Source: a bacterium
GTDB taxonomy: Bacteria; Bacillota; Clostridia; Lachnospirales; Lachnospiraceae
Assembly (NCBI GenBank): GCA_029227655.1
Contig: JAQYAI010000164.1
Span: 1 to 37,486 of the forward strand
Length of the DNA: 37,486 bases
Reading direction: 5' to 3'
Shown: positions 15,191 to 22,773 of the stretch, one piece after another
Position numbering within the stretch: the first letter of the stretch is position 1
Layout of the letters: every line of letters begins with the position of its first letter
Notes under the pieces: model-generated
Seen by the model: only the letters and a program-made list of their open reading frames with translations
Database searches by the model: none
Told to the model about the DNA's origin: nothing
Program-made: the position numbers and the translations under genes

Positions 15191-15469
15191 TAATAAAAAA
15201 CGCCCCAATCCCATTCGGGATTGAGGCGATAATATCATCTACTATCACGGTACCACTCAACTTCAACAGTTATACTGTCCTCTTACATGTACTAACATAC
15301 ACTCCGATTGATAACGGGTCCGGTTCCCGACAAGCCATACTCTCTTACGATTTCAAGCTGCCCTCGAAAGTCCATTCAACTATCAGCTCCATACGACAAT
15401 CCCACCACCTGTCGCTCTCTGTGATCTTGCTTAATAATCTACTCCTCTTTCTCATCGGTTTTACTTTAT
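15191..15469 (-). ncRNA. T-box riboswitch leader, likely specifier UGG (Trp)
   Basis: On the minus strand: the AGAGAG element (15415-15420), a GGTGGTG stretch in stem I, the specifier region GTTGAATGGAC with TGG at 15372-15374, then the conserved T-box GAGTGGTACCGTG (GGTACC at 15249-15254). Last comes a terminator with a 12-bp stem (CGCCTCAATCCC pairing with GGGATTGGGGCG, one mismatch of G-U type) followed by TTTTTTATT at 15191-15200. Uncharged tRNA pairing with the T-box would favour the antiterminator and turn on the transporter. The UGG call is from position after GAA and from the TrpXYZ-like genes; neighbouring triplets (ACT, TTC) are less likely alternatives. Confidence 0.88.
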
Positions 15470-15475
15470 GGCACG

Positions 15476-15504
15476 ATCCTAATACTTTTATTTTTATTTG
15501 TCAA
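15476..15504 (-). promoter_or_regulatory. Promoter of the T-box/trpXYZ transcript
   Basis: Minus strand TTGACA (15499-15504), 17-bp A-rich spacer, TAGGAT (15476-15481), directly after the sfp-like gene's stop codon at 15514. Confidence 0.65.
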
Positions 15505-15513
15505 GGATATATT

Positions 15514-16143
15514 TTATTTTTCTGACATTTTATCAAAAAACCATTTTTTATCAATTTTTTCAATCTCTTTTTGTTCTGTGCTGCAAACTGACAAAATACA
15601 GTCTCCTTTTACCTCGCACTGATGAAAGAAGAACTTCGGATCAGAAGAACGGACTTTAAAGGTTTGCTCATTTGATTCCAAGGCAAAAGAAATCTCCTGT
15701 GGAGAACGAAAGAAGCCGCTTCCATCCTGTTTCAGCCAGCTTTCTTTCAGCGTCCAGAATCGGAAAAACAGCTCGTTATACTCTTCTTTCTCTTTGTAAA
15801 GTGCCAGGAACTCCTGCTCTTCCTTCGTCAAAACCTTTCTGACAATGGAATCTTTAAATTCTGCAATCCGTTCCACATCCACTCCAACCGGAGCATCCGA
15901 AAATGCACATACCACCAGCCCTTCACAATGGCTGATATTAAAATGAATGTACGGATGATTTTTCAAAAAAGGTTTGCCATGCTGCTCTTTTTGGATTTCT
16001 TCTGCCAGCATTTCTTCCGTCAGCGAAAGGGCGAATAGCTCCCTCAGACCTTGTGCGAGCAGTTGTAAGCCTTTCCGGTGCTCTTTCTGATATTTCTTTT
16101 CTCCTTCTTGCAATTCATAAGTGGTAAGATATAGGGTCAGCAA
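15514..16143 (-). CDS. Sfp-type 4'-phosphopantetheinyl transferase
   Basis: 209 residues with the family motifs: GKPFL-HPYIHFNISH (about 54-70), VGVDVERI (about 85-92, Mg-binding Asp/Glu) and FRFWTLKESWLKQDG (about 127-141, with the WxxKES signature). The enzyme moves phosphopantetheine from CoA to a conserved Ser of carrier proteins. The obvious partner is the 79-residue carrier protein seven genes upstream in the same run. Broad-specificity Sfp members also serve NRPS/PKS proteins, none of which is in this window. Last gene of the run; 3 nt separate it from the YczE-like gene. Confidence 0.9.
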   Translation of the reverse strand: MLTLYLTTYELQEGEKKYQKEHRKGLQLLAQGLRELFALSLTEEMLAEEIQKEQHGKPFLKNHPYIHFNISHCEGLVVCAFSDAPVGVDVERIAEFKDSIVRKVLTKEEQEFLALYKEKEEYNELFFRFWTLKESWLKQDGSGFFRSPQEISFALESNEQTFKVRSSDPKFFFHQCEVKGDCILSVCSTEQKEIEKIDKKWFFDKMSEK

Positions 16144-16146
16144 AAC

Positions 16147-16821
16147 TTAGGATTCTCCTTCACTGATAATCATAATTTTTTCTAATGGTTTTCGGATTCT
16201 CTTTGTAAAAAACTTGATTACAAAGCCTGTGAGCAGTGCTGCAATGATAGTTCCTTCTCTTGTTCCTACAATCTTGAAATCAAAAAAGATCAAAGAAAGA
16301 AAGATTGCAAGAACTACGCAGGTAATATCAAATCCCACCTTCAGATTCCCGAATTCTATGTGTGTGGTATCTGACAATGCTTTTACAAATGCTTCTCCTG
16401 AATTGAGGATAAGATTGGCGATGACTGAGATTGATATTCCAAATCCCAGAATGACTGTCCCCAGAAGTACCATGCCAAGCCGCATGATATAAGTATCCAC
16501 CTCTATCGATGAAATAATCCACATCCCAAAATCAGTAAAGTACCCGAATAGGAACGACATTGGAATCTGAAGAAGCTGAAAAATCTGGAATTTCTTTCTC
16601 AGAACAACAATCTGACCCAAAATCAAAACGCAGTTCCAGATAATCAGCCAATTGCCAAGTGACAAATCCGTATACTTCAAACTAAGTACATTCGCCACCG
16701 ACGAAATCGGCGAAACCCCCAGTTCTCCTTTCTTTGTTACGGCCACGCCGATTCCGGCAATGAATAGTCCCAATATACAAAAAAATGTTCTTTTTATTAT
16801 CTCTTGTTTTTTTCTTTCCAT
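16147..16821 (-). CDS. YczE-like five-helix membrane protein
   Basis: 224 residues with about five to six membrane helices. GLFIAGIGVAVTKKGELGVSPISS and the TREGTIIAALLTGFVIKFF ending are typical of the YczE/YyaS/YitT-like family (DUF6198). In Bacillus subtilis yczE lies beside sfp and influences production of lipopeptides/polyketides by an unknown mechanism. The same pairing here (3 nt before the sfp-like gene) is likely meaningful rather than accidental. Positively charged ends; no transporter signature. Function unknown. Confidence 0.75.
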   Translation of the reverse strand: MERKKQEIIKRTFFCILGLFIAGIGVAVTKKGELGVSPISSVANVLSLKYTDLSLGNWLIIWNCVLILGQIVVLRKKFQIFQLLQIPMSFLFGYFTDFGMWIISSIEVDTYIMRLGMVLLGTVILGFGISISVIANLILNSGEAFVKALSDTTHIEFGNLKVGFDITCVVLAIFLSLIFFDFKIVGTREGTIIAALLTGFVIKFFTKRIRKPLEKIMIISEGES

Positions 16822-16842
16822 GTTGGTAATTCTTCCTCCAAA

Positions 16843-17616
16843 TTAATCCATTTCCGCCACAATCAGTCCTACTGCCTCTTCTTCTACAGAGTCCAGATAA
16901 AAATATCCTTCCGCATAGGGCGGCTGCGGATAACGGTATGCATAATGCTTTTTTCCATAACTGTGTTCGATGCATTTCATCATTCTGTCTATCAAAGCTT
17001 TGGGGAAGCATTTATCGTGATGAGAGGTCAGGTAATAATCGAAATCCATCTGCTGTACACACTGTAATGTTTTCATCTGCACTTCTTTTGTTAAATGATT
17101 CTGAAAATTCAGGCACATAATCGGTGTCAATGCGTCTCCTGACAGAAGCAGGCGCAGGGCAGGAATGAAAATTCCCACCGAGCCTTCTGTATGTCCAGGA
17201 AGCGGAACAATCTGGCACTGCATTTCACCCAGATCAAAGGAGGGAATGTCCAGTTTGCAAATGTTATGCCATCCATCCGCTCCGAACGGAATCATTTCTT
17301 CCTGTTCCGGAATCATTTCTTTTATCCATTTATTTAATAGTATATCATCATATTCTTGTAAAATGGACATATCTTTTTCAGAAAGATATATTTTTTCAAA
17401 TTGCCGACTCCCGCCAATATGATCAAAATGACCATGACTTGCTATGACGAGAAGTGGCAGATCTGTAATCTCTTTTACTGCTCCTGCAATGGAATCCGCC
17501 CCGCATCCCACATCGAAAAGCAGGGCTTTTTCTTTTCCAAGAACAAGGTTACTGCAGCAGCCCGCCCTGTCATTTAAAATATATACTTGCTTCCCAATTT
17601 GTGTCACAGTAATCAT
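16843..17616 (-). CDS. Metallo-beta-lactamase fold hydrolase
   Basis: 257 residues with the zinc motif SHGHFDHIGG (HxHxDH, about 59-68), then PLPGHTEGSVGIF (third His), SGDALTP (bridging Asp) and LTSHHDK (last His). This resembles thioesterase/glyoxalase-II-like members rather than true lactamases. In this operon, with a carrier protein and phosphotransacylase, an acyl-thioester hydrolase or editing role is possible but unproven. It sits between the DUF1097-like and YczE-like membrane proteins. Confidence 0.85.
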   Translation of the reverse strand: MITVTQIGKQVYILNDRAGCCSNLVLGKEKALLFDVGCGADSIAGAVKEITDLPLLVIASHGHFDHIGGSRQFEKIYLSEKDMSILQEYDDILLNKWIKEMIPEQEEMIPFGADGWHNICKLDIPSFDLGEMQCQIVPLPGHTEGSVGIFIPALRLLLSGDALTPIMCLNFQNHLTKEVQMKTLQCVQQMDFDYYLTSHHDKCFPKALIDRMMKCIEHSYGKKHYAYRYPQPPYAEGYFYLDSVEEEAVGLIVAEMD

Positions 17617-17620
17617 AAGC

Positions 17621-18139
17621 TTACATTTTCTTTGTCAATTTATTTACCAGAAATTTCTGGAACGCATCTACACCAATTCCAACATAGACCACTCCGGCAA
17701 TCATAGCCACCCCGATTTGTATCGGCAGCATTCCAATTTCATTCAAAGACATAGGACCCATAATTGTCAGACCAATGGCCCATCCACAAAGCCATGAAGG
17801 AGTAAAAATATATTTTCCGAAACTCTCTCCAATGATAACTGCAAGACCGCCCATTACAAAAAGTGTAAGGTATAATTCGACATTCGGATTCCATGTAAGT
17901 TTTTCCATAACAGCTACGGCAATTACTGCCCACAAATCTCCTAAAAGAAAACCTGCGCTGATTTTAAATGCATCTTCTCTTTTATTGCCATTGGTCACAT
18001 ACAGACCAGCGCAGATCAGTGCGACCGCTCCTGTGCTGACCCCAATGACTGGTGCAAGGACTGCCCAGATAGGAGGGAGAAGAGCAATCCCGAACGCCAG
18101 TGTCAGCATATTGATTTTTCTTATCTTCTTCTCTGTCAT
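17621..18139 (-). CDS. DUF1097-like membrane protein
   Basis: 172 residues, about five membrane helices. The N-terminal GIALLPPIWAVLAPVIGVSTG and the central FLLGDLWAVIAVAVMEKL resemble DUF1097 proteins such as E. coli YcdZ. These have no proven function; some are suspected small-solute channels. It lies between butyrate kinase (18 nt) and the MBL hydrolase (4 nt), clearly in the same operon, so export or uptake of the pathway's acid product is a reasonable guess. Family call by eye. Confidence 0.6.
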   Translation of the reverse strand: MTEKKIRKINMLTLAFGIALLPPIWAVLAPVIGVSTGAVALICAGLYVTNGNKREDAFKISAGFLLGDLWAVIAVAVMEKLTWNPNVELYLTLFVMGGLAVIIGESFGKYIFTPSWLCGWAIGLTIMGPMSLNEIGMLPIQIGVAMIAGVVYVGIGVDAFQKFLVNKLTKKM

Positions 18140-18157
18140 TTCTGTATCTCCACCAAA

Positions 18158-19273
18158 CTAGATTTCCCACGCAAATCCGTTCCAGTTCCGTTTTCCTGTA
18201 TACTCTTTTAATTCTTCTTCTCCATTCAACACACGAATTGCTCCTGCCGCCATTGCTTCCATCTCAAATTCGCCCGGATAAGCCGTAACTGGTGCAATGA
18301 AAGAACAGGTTTCTGTAATCTGCTGAACAAGATCTTTACTGTGTACCATTCCCCCGCCAAGCAGGATGCCGTCTACTTCTCCATGGAGCACTGCTGCCAT
18401 AGCCCCAATGCATTTTTCAATCTGGTAAATCATAGTGTTCCATACCATTTTTGCATAATTATCCCCTTGCTCTGCCCGCTTTGTCAGCTCAATCGCATCG
18501 GAAATTCCCACATGGCTTACGAAACCGCCTGATTTTGTGCAGAGTCCTCTTACTTCGTCTACACCAAGATTATGTTCCTTCATGTAAGCAAGAAGATCAT
18601 TTACAGACACACTTCCACATCTTGTTGGTGCCATAGGGCCTTCTCCACCCACGATATCATATCCGTCTACCATCTTTCCTCTTCTGTGTGCAGATACAGA
18701 GATTCCGCCGCCGATATGGCAGACAACATAATTGGCTTCTTCATATTTCTTATGTAACACATTTTTGCTGTGTCTGATTGCTGTTTCTTTTAAGTTCAGT
18801 GCATGTAAATGAATAATTCGATTGACACCTTTGATTCCTGTCATTCGTGCAAGATCCTGAAGTTCATCTACATCCGGTGGATTTACCACCATCGCCTGGG
18901 CACCATATTTGTTTGCAAATTCAGCTGCAAGCTGAGAGCCAAGGGCCGCCGGATGAACAACTCCATTGGCACAGTTCTTCGCATGATCCAGCATCAGTTC
19001 TGTCACTTTGTAGGTTCCACCTTCCATTGCAAGAAGGCCTCCACCCCTTCCTACAAAAACATCTATATCATTTAAGGAAATATTGGCCTGTTCCAGCAGC
19101 TCCAAAATCATGTTTCTACGGTATGGAAGCTGATCGGAAATGGTATCGAATTTCGCCAGTTCACTTGCGTCATGTGCTACATTTTTAGAATACAGGCATT
19201 CTTCGCCTTCAAACAAAGCAATTTTTGTAGAAGTCGAACCTGGATTGATCGTCAAAACTTTGTATTGTCTCAT
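18158..19273 (-). CDS. buk: Butyrate kinase (ASKHA acyl kinase)
   Basis: About 371 residues. It shows the acetate/butyrate kinase pattern: VLTINPGSTSTKIALFEGEE at the start (adenosine-binding strand pair), VGRGGGLLAMEGGTY, VCHIGGGISVSAHRRGKMVD (phosphate loop) and ILLGGGMVHSK. Length and FVGRGGGL fit butyrate rather than acetate kinase. It makes ATP and the acid from acyl-phosphate. I start at ATG 19273, which has AAAGGAG just upstream; the track start is 21 residues too early and lies over the intercistronic hairpin. It is paired with the phosphotransacylase gene upstream. Confidence 0.88.
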   Translation of the reverse strand: MRQYKVLTINPGSTSTKIALFEGEECLYSKNVAHDASELAKFDTISDQLPYRRNMILELLEQANISLNDIDVFVGRGGGLLAMEGGTYKVTELMLDHAKNCANGVVHPAALGSQLAAEFANKYGAQAMVVNPPDVDELQDLARMTGIKGVNRIIHLHALNLKETAIRHSKNVLHKKYEEANYVVCHIGGGISVSAHRRGKMVDGYDIVGGEGPMAPTRCGSVSVNDLLAYMKEHNLGVDEVRGLCTKSGGFVSHVGISDAIELTKRAEQGDNYAKMVWNTMIYQIEKCIGAMAAVLHGEVDGILLGGGMVHSKDLVQQITETCSFIAPVTAYPGEFEMEAMAAGAIRVLNGEEELKEYTGKRNWNGFAWEI

Positions 19274-19294
19274 TTTTTCTCCTTTATATGGCAA

Positions 19295-19330
19295 AATCCT
19301 CAAAATAGTCGATATTCTATTCTGAGGATT
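19295..19330 (-). other. Intercistronic hairpin between phosphotransacylase and buk
   Basis: A 14-bp stem (13 of 14 Watson-Crick; AATCCTCAGAATAG with CTATTTTGAGGATT on the minus strand), 8-nt loop, no T-tract. It may stabilise or process the polycistronic mRNA and set different levels of the two enzymes. Confidence 0.55.
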
Positions 19331-19343
19331 CTGCAATTCGTTT

Positions 19344-20345
19344 TTATTTTCCTGCTGCTGCTCTTACGGCACTGATCACAATATTTCCTTTGAGTTCAGT
19401 AACCGGAGCACTTCTTGAGCAATCGCATACAACTTTATTAAAGCCCTGAAGCATTGGACCATATGCGTCTGCATGTCCGAACTGCTGGATTAATTTTACT
19501 CCTACATTTCCAACATTTAAGTCTGGCCAGATTACGATATTGGCTTTTCCTGCAACCTTGCTTTCACGATTTACTTTTTTCTTCGCAATCGCTGGTGAAA
19601 TCGCTGCATCAAACTGGAACTCCCCATCGATTGCCAGATCCGGGCGCTGTTCGTTCGCAATTTTGACAGCCTCAACTACTTTATCGATGAGTTCTCCCTG
19701 ACCACTTCCCAGTGTAGAATAACATACCATTGCGCAGCGTGGTTCCCACGAAAGCAATGACTGCACTGTATCACATGCTGAGATTGCAATACTTGCAAGC
19801 TGTTCGGCATTTGGGTTGGTACAAACAGCACTATCTCCTACTGCAAGAAGGCTTCCTTCGCTTCCTTCAAATCCTGGGATATCGCATAATCCAATGCTTG
19901 AAATCGTACTGATTCCCGGTTTCAGTCCAATGATCATCTGACCTGCAAGAAGTACATCTCCAGTTGTATTGTCGATTCCCGCAAAGGTTACGTCTACTTC
20001 ATCAACAGCCTGCATGACCATAGCGTAGTATAATGGATTTGCCATACGACGGTTCAGTGCTTTTTCTTTTAAAATGGTATGCGGTAAAGCTACATACTTT
20101 TTAATCACTTTATTTTTGTATTCCGGTTCTTCAATATCAACAATTTCAAAAACCTGTTCTTCGTAGCCTCTTTTGGCAATTGCTTTTTTGATTTCTTCTG
20201 CACATCCCACAAGTACCGGAATAATATAACCGTCTTTTCCAGTCTCATACGCGGCCTGCATCATTTTCTCATTTAATGCTTCCGGAAAAGCCACTTTCTG
20301 AGGATGCAATTTTGCTTTCTCATAAATCTGTTCAAGTAATTCCAT
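19344..20345 (-). CDS. Phosphate acetyl/butyryltransferase
   Basis: 333 residues, the normal length of a single-domain Pta. Conserved blocks are NRRMANPLYYAMVMQAVDEVD, SSIGLCDIPGFEGSE, DGEFQFDAAISPAIAKKK, GKANIVIWPDLNVGNVGVKL and YGPMLQGFNKVVCDCSR. The last two are more Pta-like than Ptb-like. It transfers an acyl group between CoA (or pantetheine) and phosphate. Its pairing with butyrate kinase suggests a C4 or branched acyl substrate, but the sequence does not settle this. Being 24 nt behind the carrier-protein gene, acyl-carrier could be its donor. Confidence 0.85.
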   Translation of the reverse strand: MELLEQIYEKAKLHPQKVAFPEALNEKMMQAAYETGKDGYIIPVLVGCAEEIKKAIAKRGYEEQVFEIVDIEEPEYKNKVIKKYVALPHTILKEKALNRRMANPLYYAMVMQAVDEVDVTFAGIDNTTGDVLLAGQMIIGLKPGISTISSIGLCDIPGFEGSEGSLLAVGDSAVCTNPNAEQLASIAISACDTVQSLLSWEPRCAMVCYSTLGSGQGELIDKVVEAVKIANEQRPDLAIDGEFQFDAAISPAIAKKKVNRESKVAGKANIVIWPDLNVGNVGVKLIQQFGHADAYGPMLQGFNKVVCDCSRSAPVTELKGNIVISAVRAAAGK

Positions 20346-20369
20346 TGTATTTTCCTCCCGGACGGACTC

Positions 20370-20609
20370 TTACATTTCTTCTTCGATAAGATTGATCAAA
20401 TCTCCAACGGTTGCACATGCACTTGCATCAGCGAGCATAAGTGCTACATCTAATTCATTTTCAATTTCAGATACAAGAGCTACCATCTGAACAGATGCTC
20501 CGCTTAAGTCTTCTTTGAAGGATGTGGCAATTGTCAGTTCATTTACATCTTTCTTGTAAGACATAGCCACCATGTTAAGTACCTGTGTTTCTAATTCTTT
20601 TCTATCCAT
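20370..20609 (-). CDS. Acyl-carrier-like protein with ASV in place of DSL
   Basis: 79 residues with the four-helix carrier pattern FKEDLSGASVQMVALVSEIENEL and ATVGDLINLIEEEM. Aligned to ACP, the phosphopantetheine Ser is retained (Ser of SGASV), but the flanking Asp and Leu of DSL are Ala and Val, so it is a divergent, dedicated carrier and not the house-keeping ACP. An Sfp-type transferase encoded in the same run could charge it. It lies between a 2-TM peptide and the phosphotransacylase. Confidence 0.75.
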   Translation of the reverse strand: MDRKELETQVLNMVAMSYKKDVNELTIATSFKEDLSGASVQMVALVSEIENELDVALMLADASACATVGDLINLIEEEM

Positions 20610-20628
20610 TTTTATATCTCCTCTTCTT

Positions 20629-20835
20629 TTACTGATTTTTTTCCATTTTTTTCATGAAAATGACTAATGTAATAACAGAAGTCAGTGCTGCACTAAGCGC
20701 TCCGTCAATTCCGGATGCCATTGCGTTAGCAACTGCATTCGTTGGAAGCGGCAGGATAAAATATCCTAAAAGTGCCGGGACAATAAAGCTCAGAATAATT
20801 CCCGGAAGGGATTCTTTCAATGCACGAATAACCAT
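20629..20835 (-). CDS. Two-helix small membrane protein
   Basis: 68 residues with two hydrophobic helices (ESLPGIILSFIVPALLGYFI and ASGIDGALSAALTSVITLVI) and a Lys-rich C-terminus. A ribosome site (GGAGA) precedes the start, and spacing to neighbours is 19 and 26 nt. The family is not recognised. It could be a subunit of a membrane complex with the DUF1097-like or YczE-like proteins of the operon. Confidence 0.65.
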   Translation of the reverse strand: MVIRALKESLPGIILSFIVPALLGYFILPLPTNAVANAMASGIDGALSAALTSVITLVIFMKKMEKNQ

Positions 20836-20861
20836 AATTCTTTCTCCTCTTTTGCAGATAT

Positions 20862-21275
20862 TTATTCTTCATCCAAATCGAATACAACGGTTTTGAATCC
20901 GCCTTCTCTCTGGAAAATAGATGCATGGCAATTCAGTGGCAGTTTTTCGGTCAGCTCTGCTCTGTTTTTCTTACTGATTCCGCGTACGACTGCATTTAAG
21001 CGTGTGCCTTCTTCCAATTCTACTTCACCATAAGCAAATTTCCCCAAATTCTTATATTCTGGTTTTGAAGAAAGAGCTGCCGGAAGTACGATGGAATGTA
21101 ATTTTGCCTTACCGCTGATTTCATACCATTCTGTCTCGTAATTTCCACATTCATTGCACGCATATACAGGTGGAAATTCTACGTTCCCGCATTCTGGACA
21201 TTTACGTCCTAATATTTTTCCTTCTTCCAGACCTTCATAAAATCTCTCTACTACTTTTTCTAATTTGATAGCCAT
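20862..21275 (-). CDS. DUF35 Zn-ribbon/OB-fold protein, thiolase partner
   Basis: 137 residues. A rubredoxin-like zinc ribbon GRKCPECGNVEFPPVYACNEC (about 23-43, four Cys) is followed by an OB-fold half (KAKLHSIVLP, then FAYGEVELEEGTRLNAVVRG). DUF35 proteins form complexes with thiolase-fold enzymes and channel CoA thioesters, for example the archaeal acetoacetyl-CoA thiolase/HMG-CoA synthase complex and the Ltp2-ChsH2 aldolase. Here it follows the thiolase-like gene by 14 nt, the typical arrangement, so a complex is expected. Confidence 0.88.
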   Translation of the reverse strand: MAIKLEKVVERFYEGLEEGKILGRKCPECGNVEFPPVYACNECGNYETEWYEISGKAKLHSIVLPAALSSKPEYKNLGKFAYGEVELEEGTRLNAVVRGISKKNRAELTEKLPLNCHASIFQREGGFKTVVFDLDEE

Positions 21276-21289
21276 CGTTTATGATCCTC

Positions 21290-22603
21290 CTATTCTTCAT
21301 CCAATGTACGAACAATAATCGCTGCAACATTCTGTGCCCCGCCATAACCTCTGAGCATTGTTGTTTTTGGTGTGAATTTGACCTGATGTTCTCCGCATTC
21401 TCCCCACATCTGTTTGCAGGCTTCATACATATCAGCAAGTCCTGAAGCAGCATGCGCATGTCCGAAAGAGGTTCTTCCTCCGTTTGTATTGATTGGCTTA
21501 TCTCCATCCCACGCAGTACGTCCGTCACAGATATATTTCCATCCTTCTCCATATGGAAGGTATCCTGCGATTTCTGCTGACACAAGATGAGAGGTAATAA
21601 TAAAGTCATTTGAATAAAATAAGTCAAGATCCTCTCCTGACAATCCAGTTAATTCATATACCTGGCGAACCGCTTCTTCTGTTGCACGAACTTCAAAATG
21701 AGGAGTTGTTGCTTCACAGGCTGCACTTCCGATTCCAAGCACTTCGATTGGTTTGTGCTTCAGGTTCTTTGCAATTTCCGGAATCTTTTCCGTTGCACAT
21801 ACGATGACTGCTGCTGCACCGTCACATTTTAATTCCAGACCGCCTGCGCGGAGGAAATCTCCCATTTTCGGATTGTATGGAGAATTCATGTATTCCTCCA
21901 GTGTCATTCCAGCTTCTTCTGCAAGAGATTCATAAGTTCTTCTTTCGATAGCAAGTGGATTTACCGATGCATTCTTTCTGTTGTTAATACACATCCAGTT
22001 CAATGTATTGTTCATATCTTCTGCTGAGATATGGCGTGTGCGAACGTACCATTCTGCTGCATCATCGTAAATCAGTTCCTGTCCTGCCATCAGACTTCTT
22101 GTATATGTACGATCGTACAACCATGCTGTAGTCTTTAAGAATTTTTCCATGGTCATCTTATCGCGTTTGTACGGATGCTTCGGCGATTCTACATTGTCTG
22201 CCGGAGCCGGTGTGCTGTCACCAAATTCAACTGCACCTGTAAGTACACAGTCATATTTTCCTGATGCTACCGCATTTACTGCCTGTTCAATTGCAAGATA
22301 TCCGGTACAACATGCTTCTGAATGGTGAATAGAACCTTTTCCTTTCATACCAAACCAGTTTGCGATCTGTACATTTGGTGTTAAATAATTTGATCCATTT
22401 AACGGGCTTGCACATCCATGGAAATAAAAATCAACATCTTTCGGATTTACTCCTGCATCTTCCATCGCTTTTAATGCTGCATATCCGAACATTTCACCTT
22501 CTGTCAGTCCGTTTGTCTCCGGATTGTCTACCGTGTACATAAATGGTGTACATCCAACACCAATAATGGATACGCTTCTGCTGTACTTTCCTAAACTATT
22601 CAT
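21290..22603 (-). CDS. Thiolase-fold enzyme (SCP-x type)
   Basis: 437 residues. N-terminal SIIGVGCTPF, then HHSEACCTGYLAIEQAV, with a Cys at the nucleophile position (about residue 97-98), and GKYDCVLTGAVEFGD. The second half holds NTNGGRTSFGHAHAASG, matching the GHPxG motif with His retained. The last catalytic Cys of classical thiolases (CxG) is absent: the C-terminal motif reads MLRGYGGAQNV. This fits SCP-x/Ltp2-type members, which perform thiolysis or retro-aldol cleavage with a DUF35 partner. First gene of the operon; substrate unknown. Confidence 0.85.
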   Translation of the reverse strand: MNSLGKYSRSVSIIGVGCTPFMYTVDNPETNGLTEGEMFGYAALKAMEDAGVNPKDVDFYFHGCASPLNGSNYLTPNVQIANWFGMKGKGSIHHSEACCTGYLAIEQAVNAVASGKYDCVLTGAVEFGDSTPAPADNVESPKHPYKRDKMTMEKFLKTTAWLYDRTYTRSLMAGQELIYDDAAEWYVRTRHISAEDMNNTLNWMCINNRKNASVNPLAIERRTYESLAEEAGMTLEEYMNSPYNPKMGDFLRAGGLELKCDGAAAVIVCATEKIPEIAKNLKHKPIEVLGIGSAACEATTPHFEVRATEEAVRQVYELTGLSGEDLDLFYSNDFIITSHLVSAEIAGYLPYGEGWKYICDGRTAWDGDKPINTNGGRTSFGHAHAASGLADMYEACKQMWGECGEHQVKFTPKTTMLRGYGGAQNVAAIIVRTLDEE

Positions 22604-22725
22604 CTTTTACATCCTTTCTTGTTTTATTCTTGGTTTGCCTTTACGTTTCTGCACTTAGTATATATAATGAAATCACCAGAATCATCGTGTGTGAGACTGA
22701 TTATAGCGCTATATTTTCCCTGTTT

Positions 22726-22743
22726 TTTGTGCGATCGCACAAA
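22726..22743. promoter_or_regulatory. Perfect 18-bp palindrome, likely operator
   Basis: TTTGTGCGATCGCACAAA is its own reverse complement and lies 30 nt before the regulator's start codon, in the divergent gap to the thiolase operon. A second palindrome ATAGCGCTAT lies at about 22703-22712. A possible plus-strand promoter is TTGCCT, 18 bp, TATATA at about 22636-22665. Confidence 0.65.
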
Positions 22744-22773
22744 GGGGTTTCTGTACCGATTGGAGGATATTTT

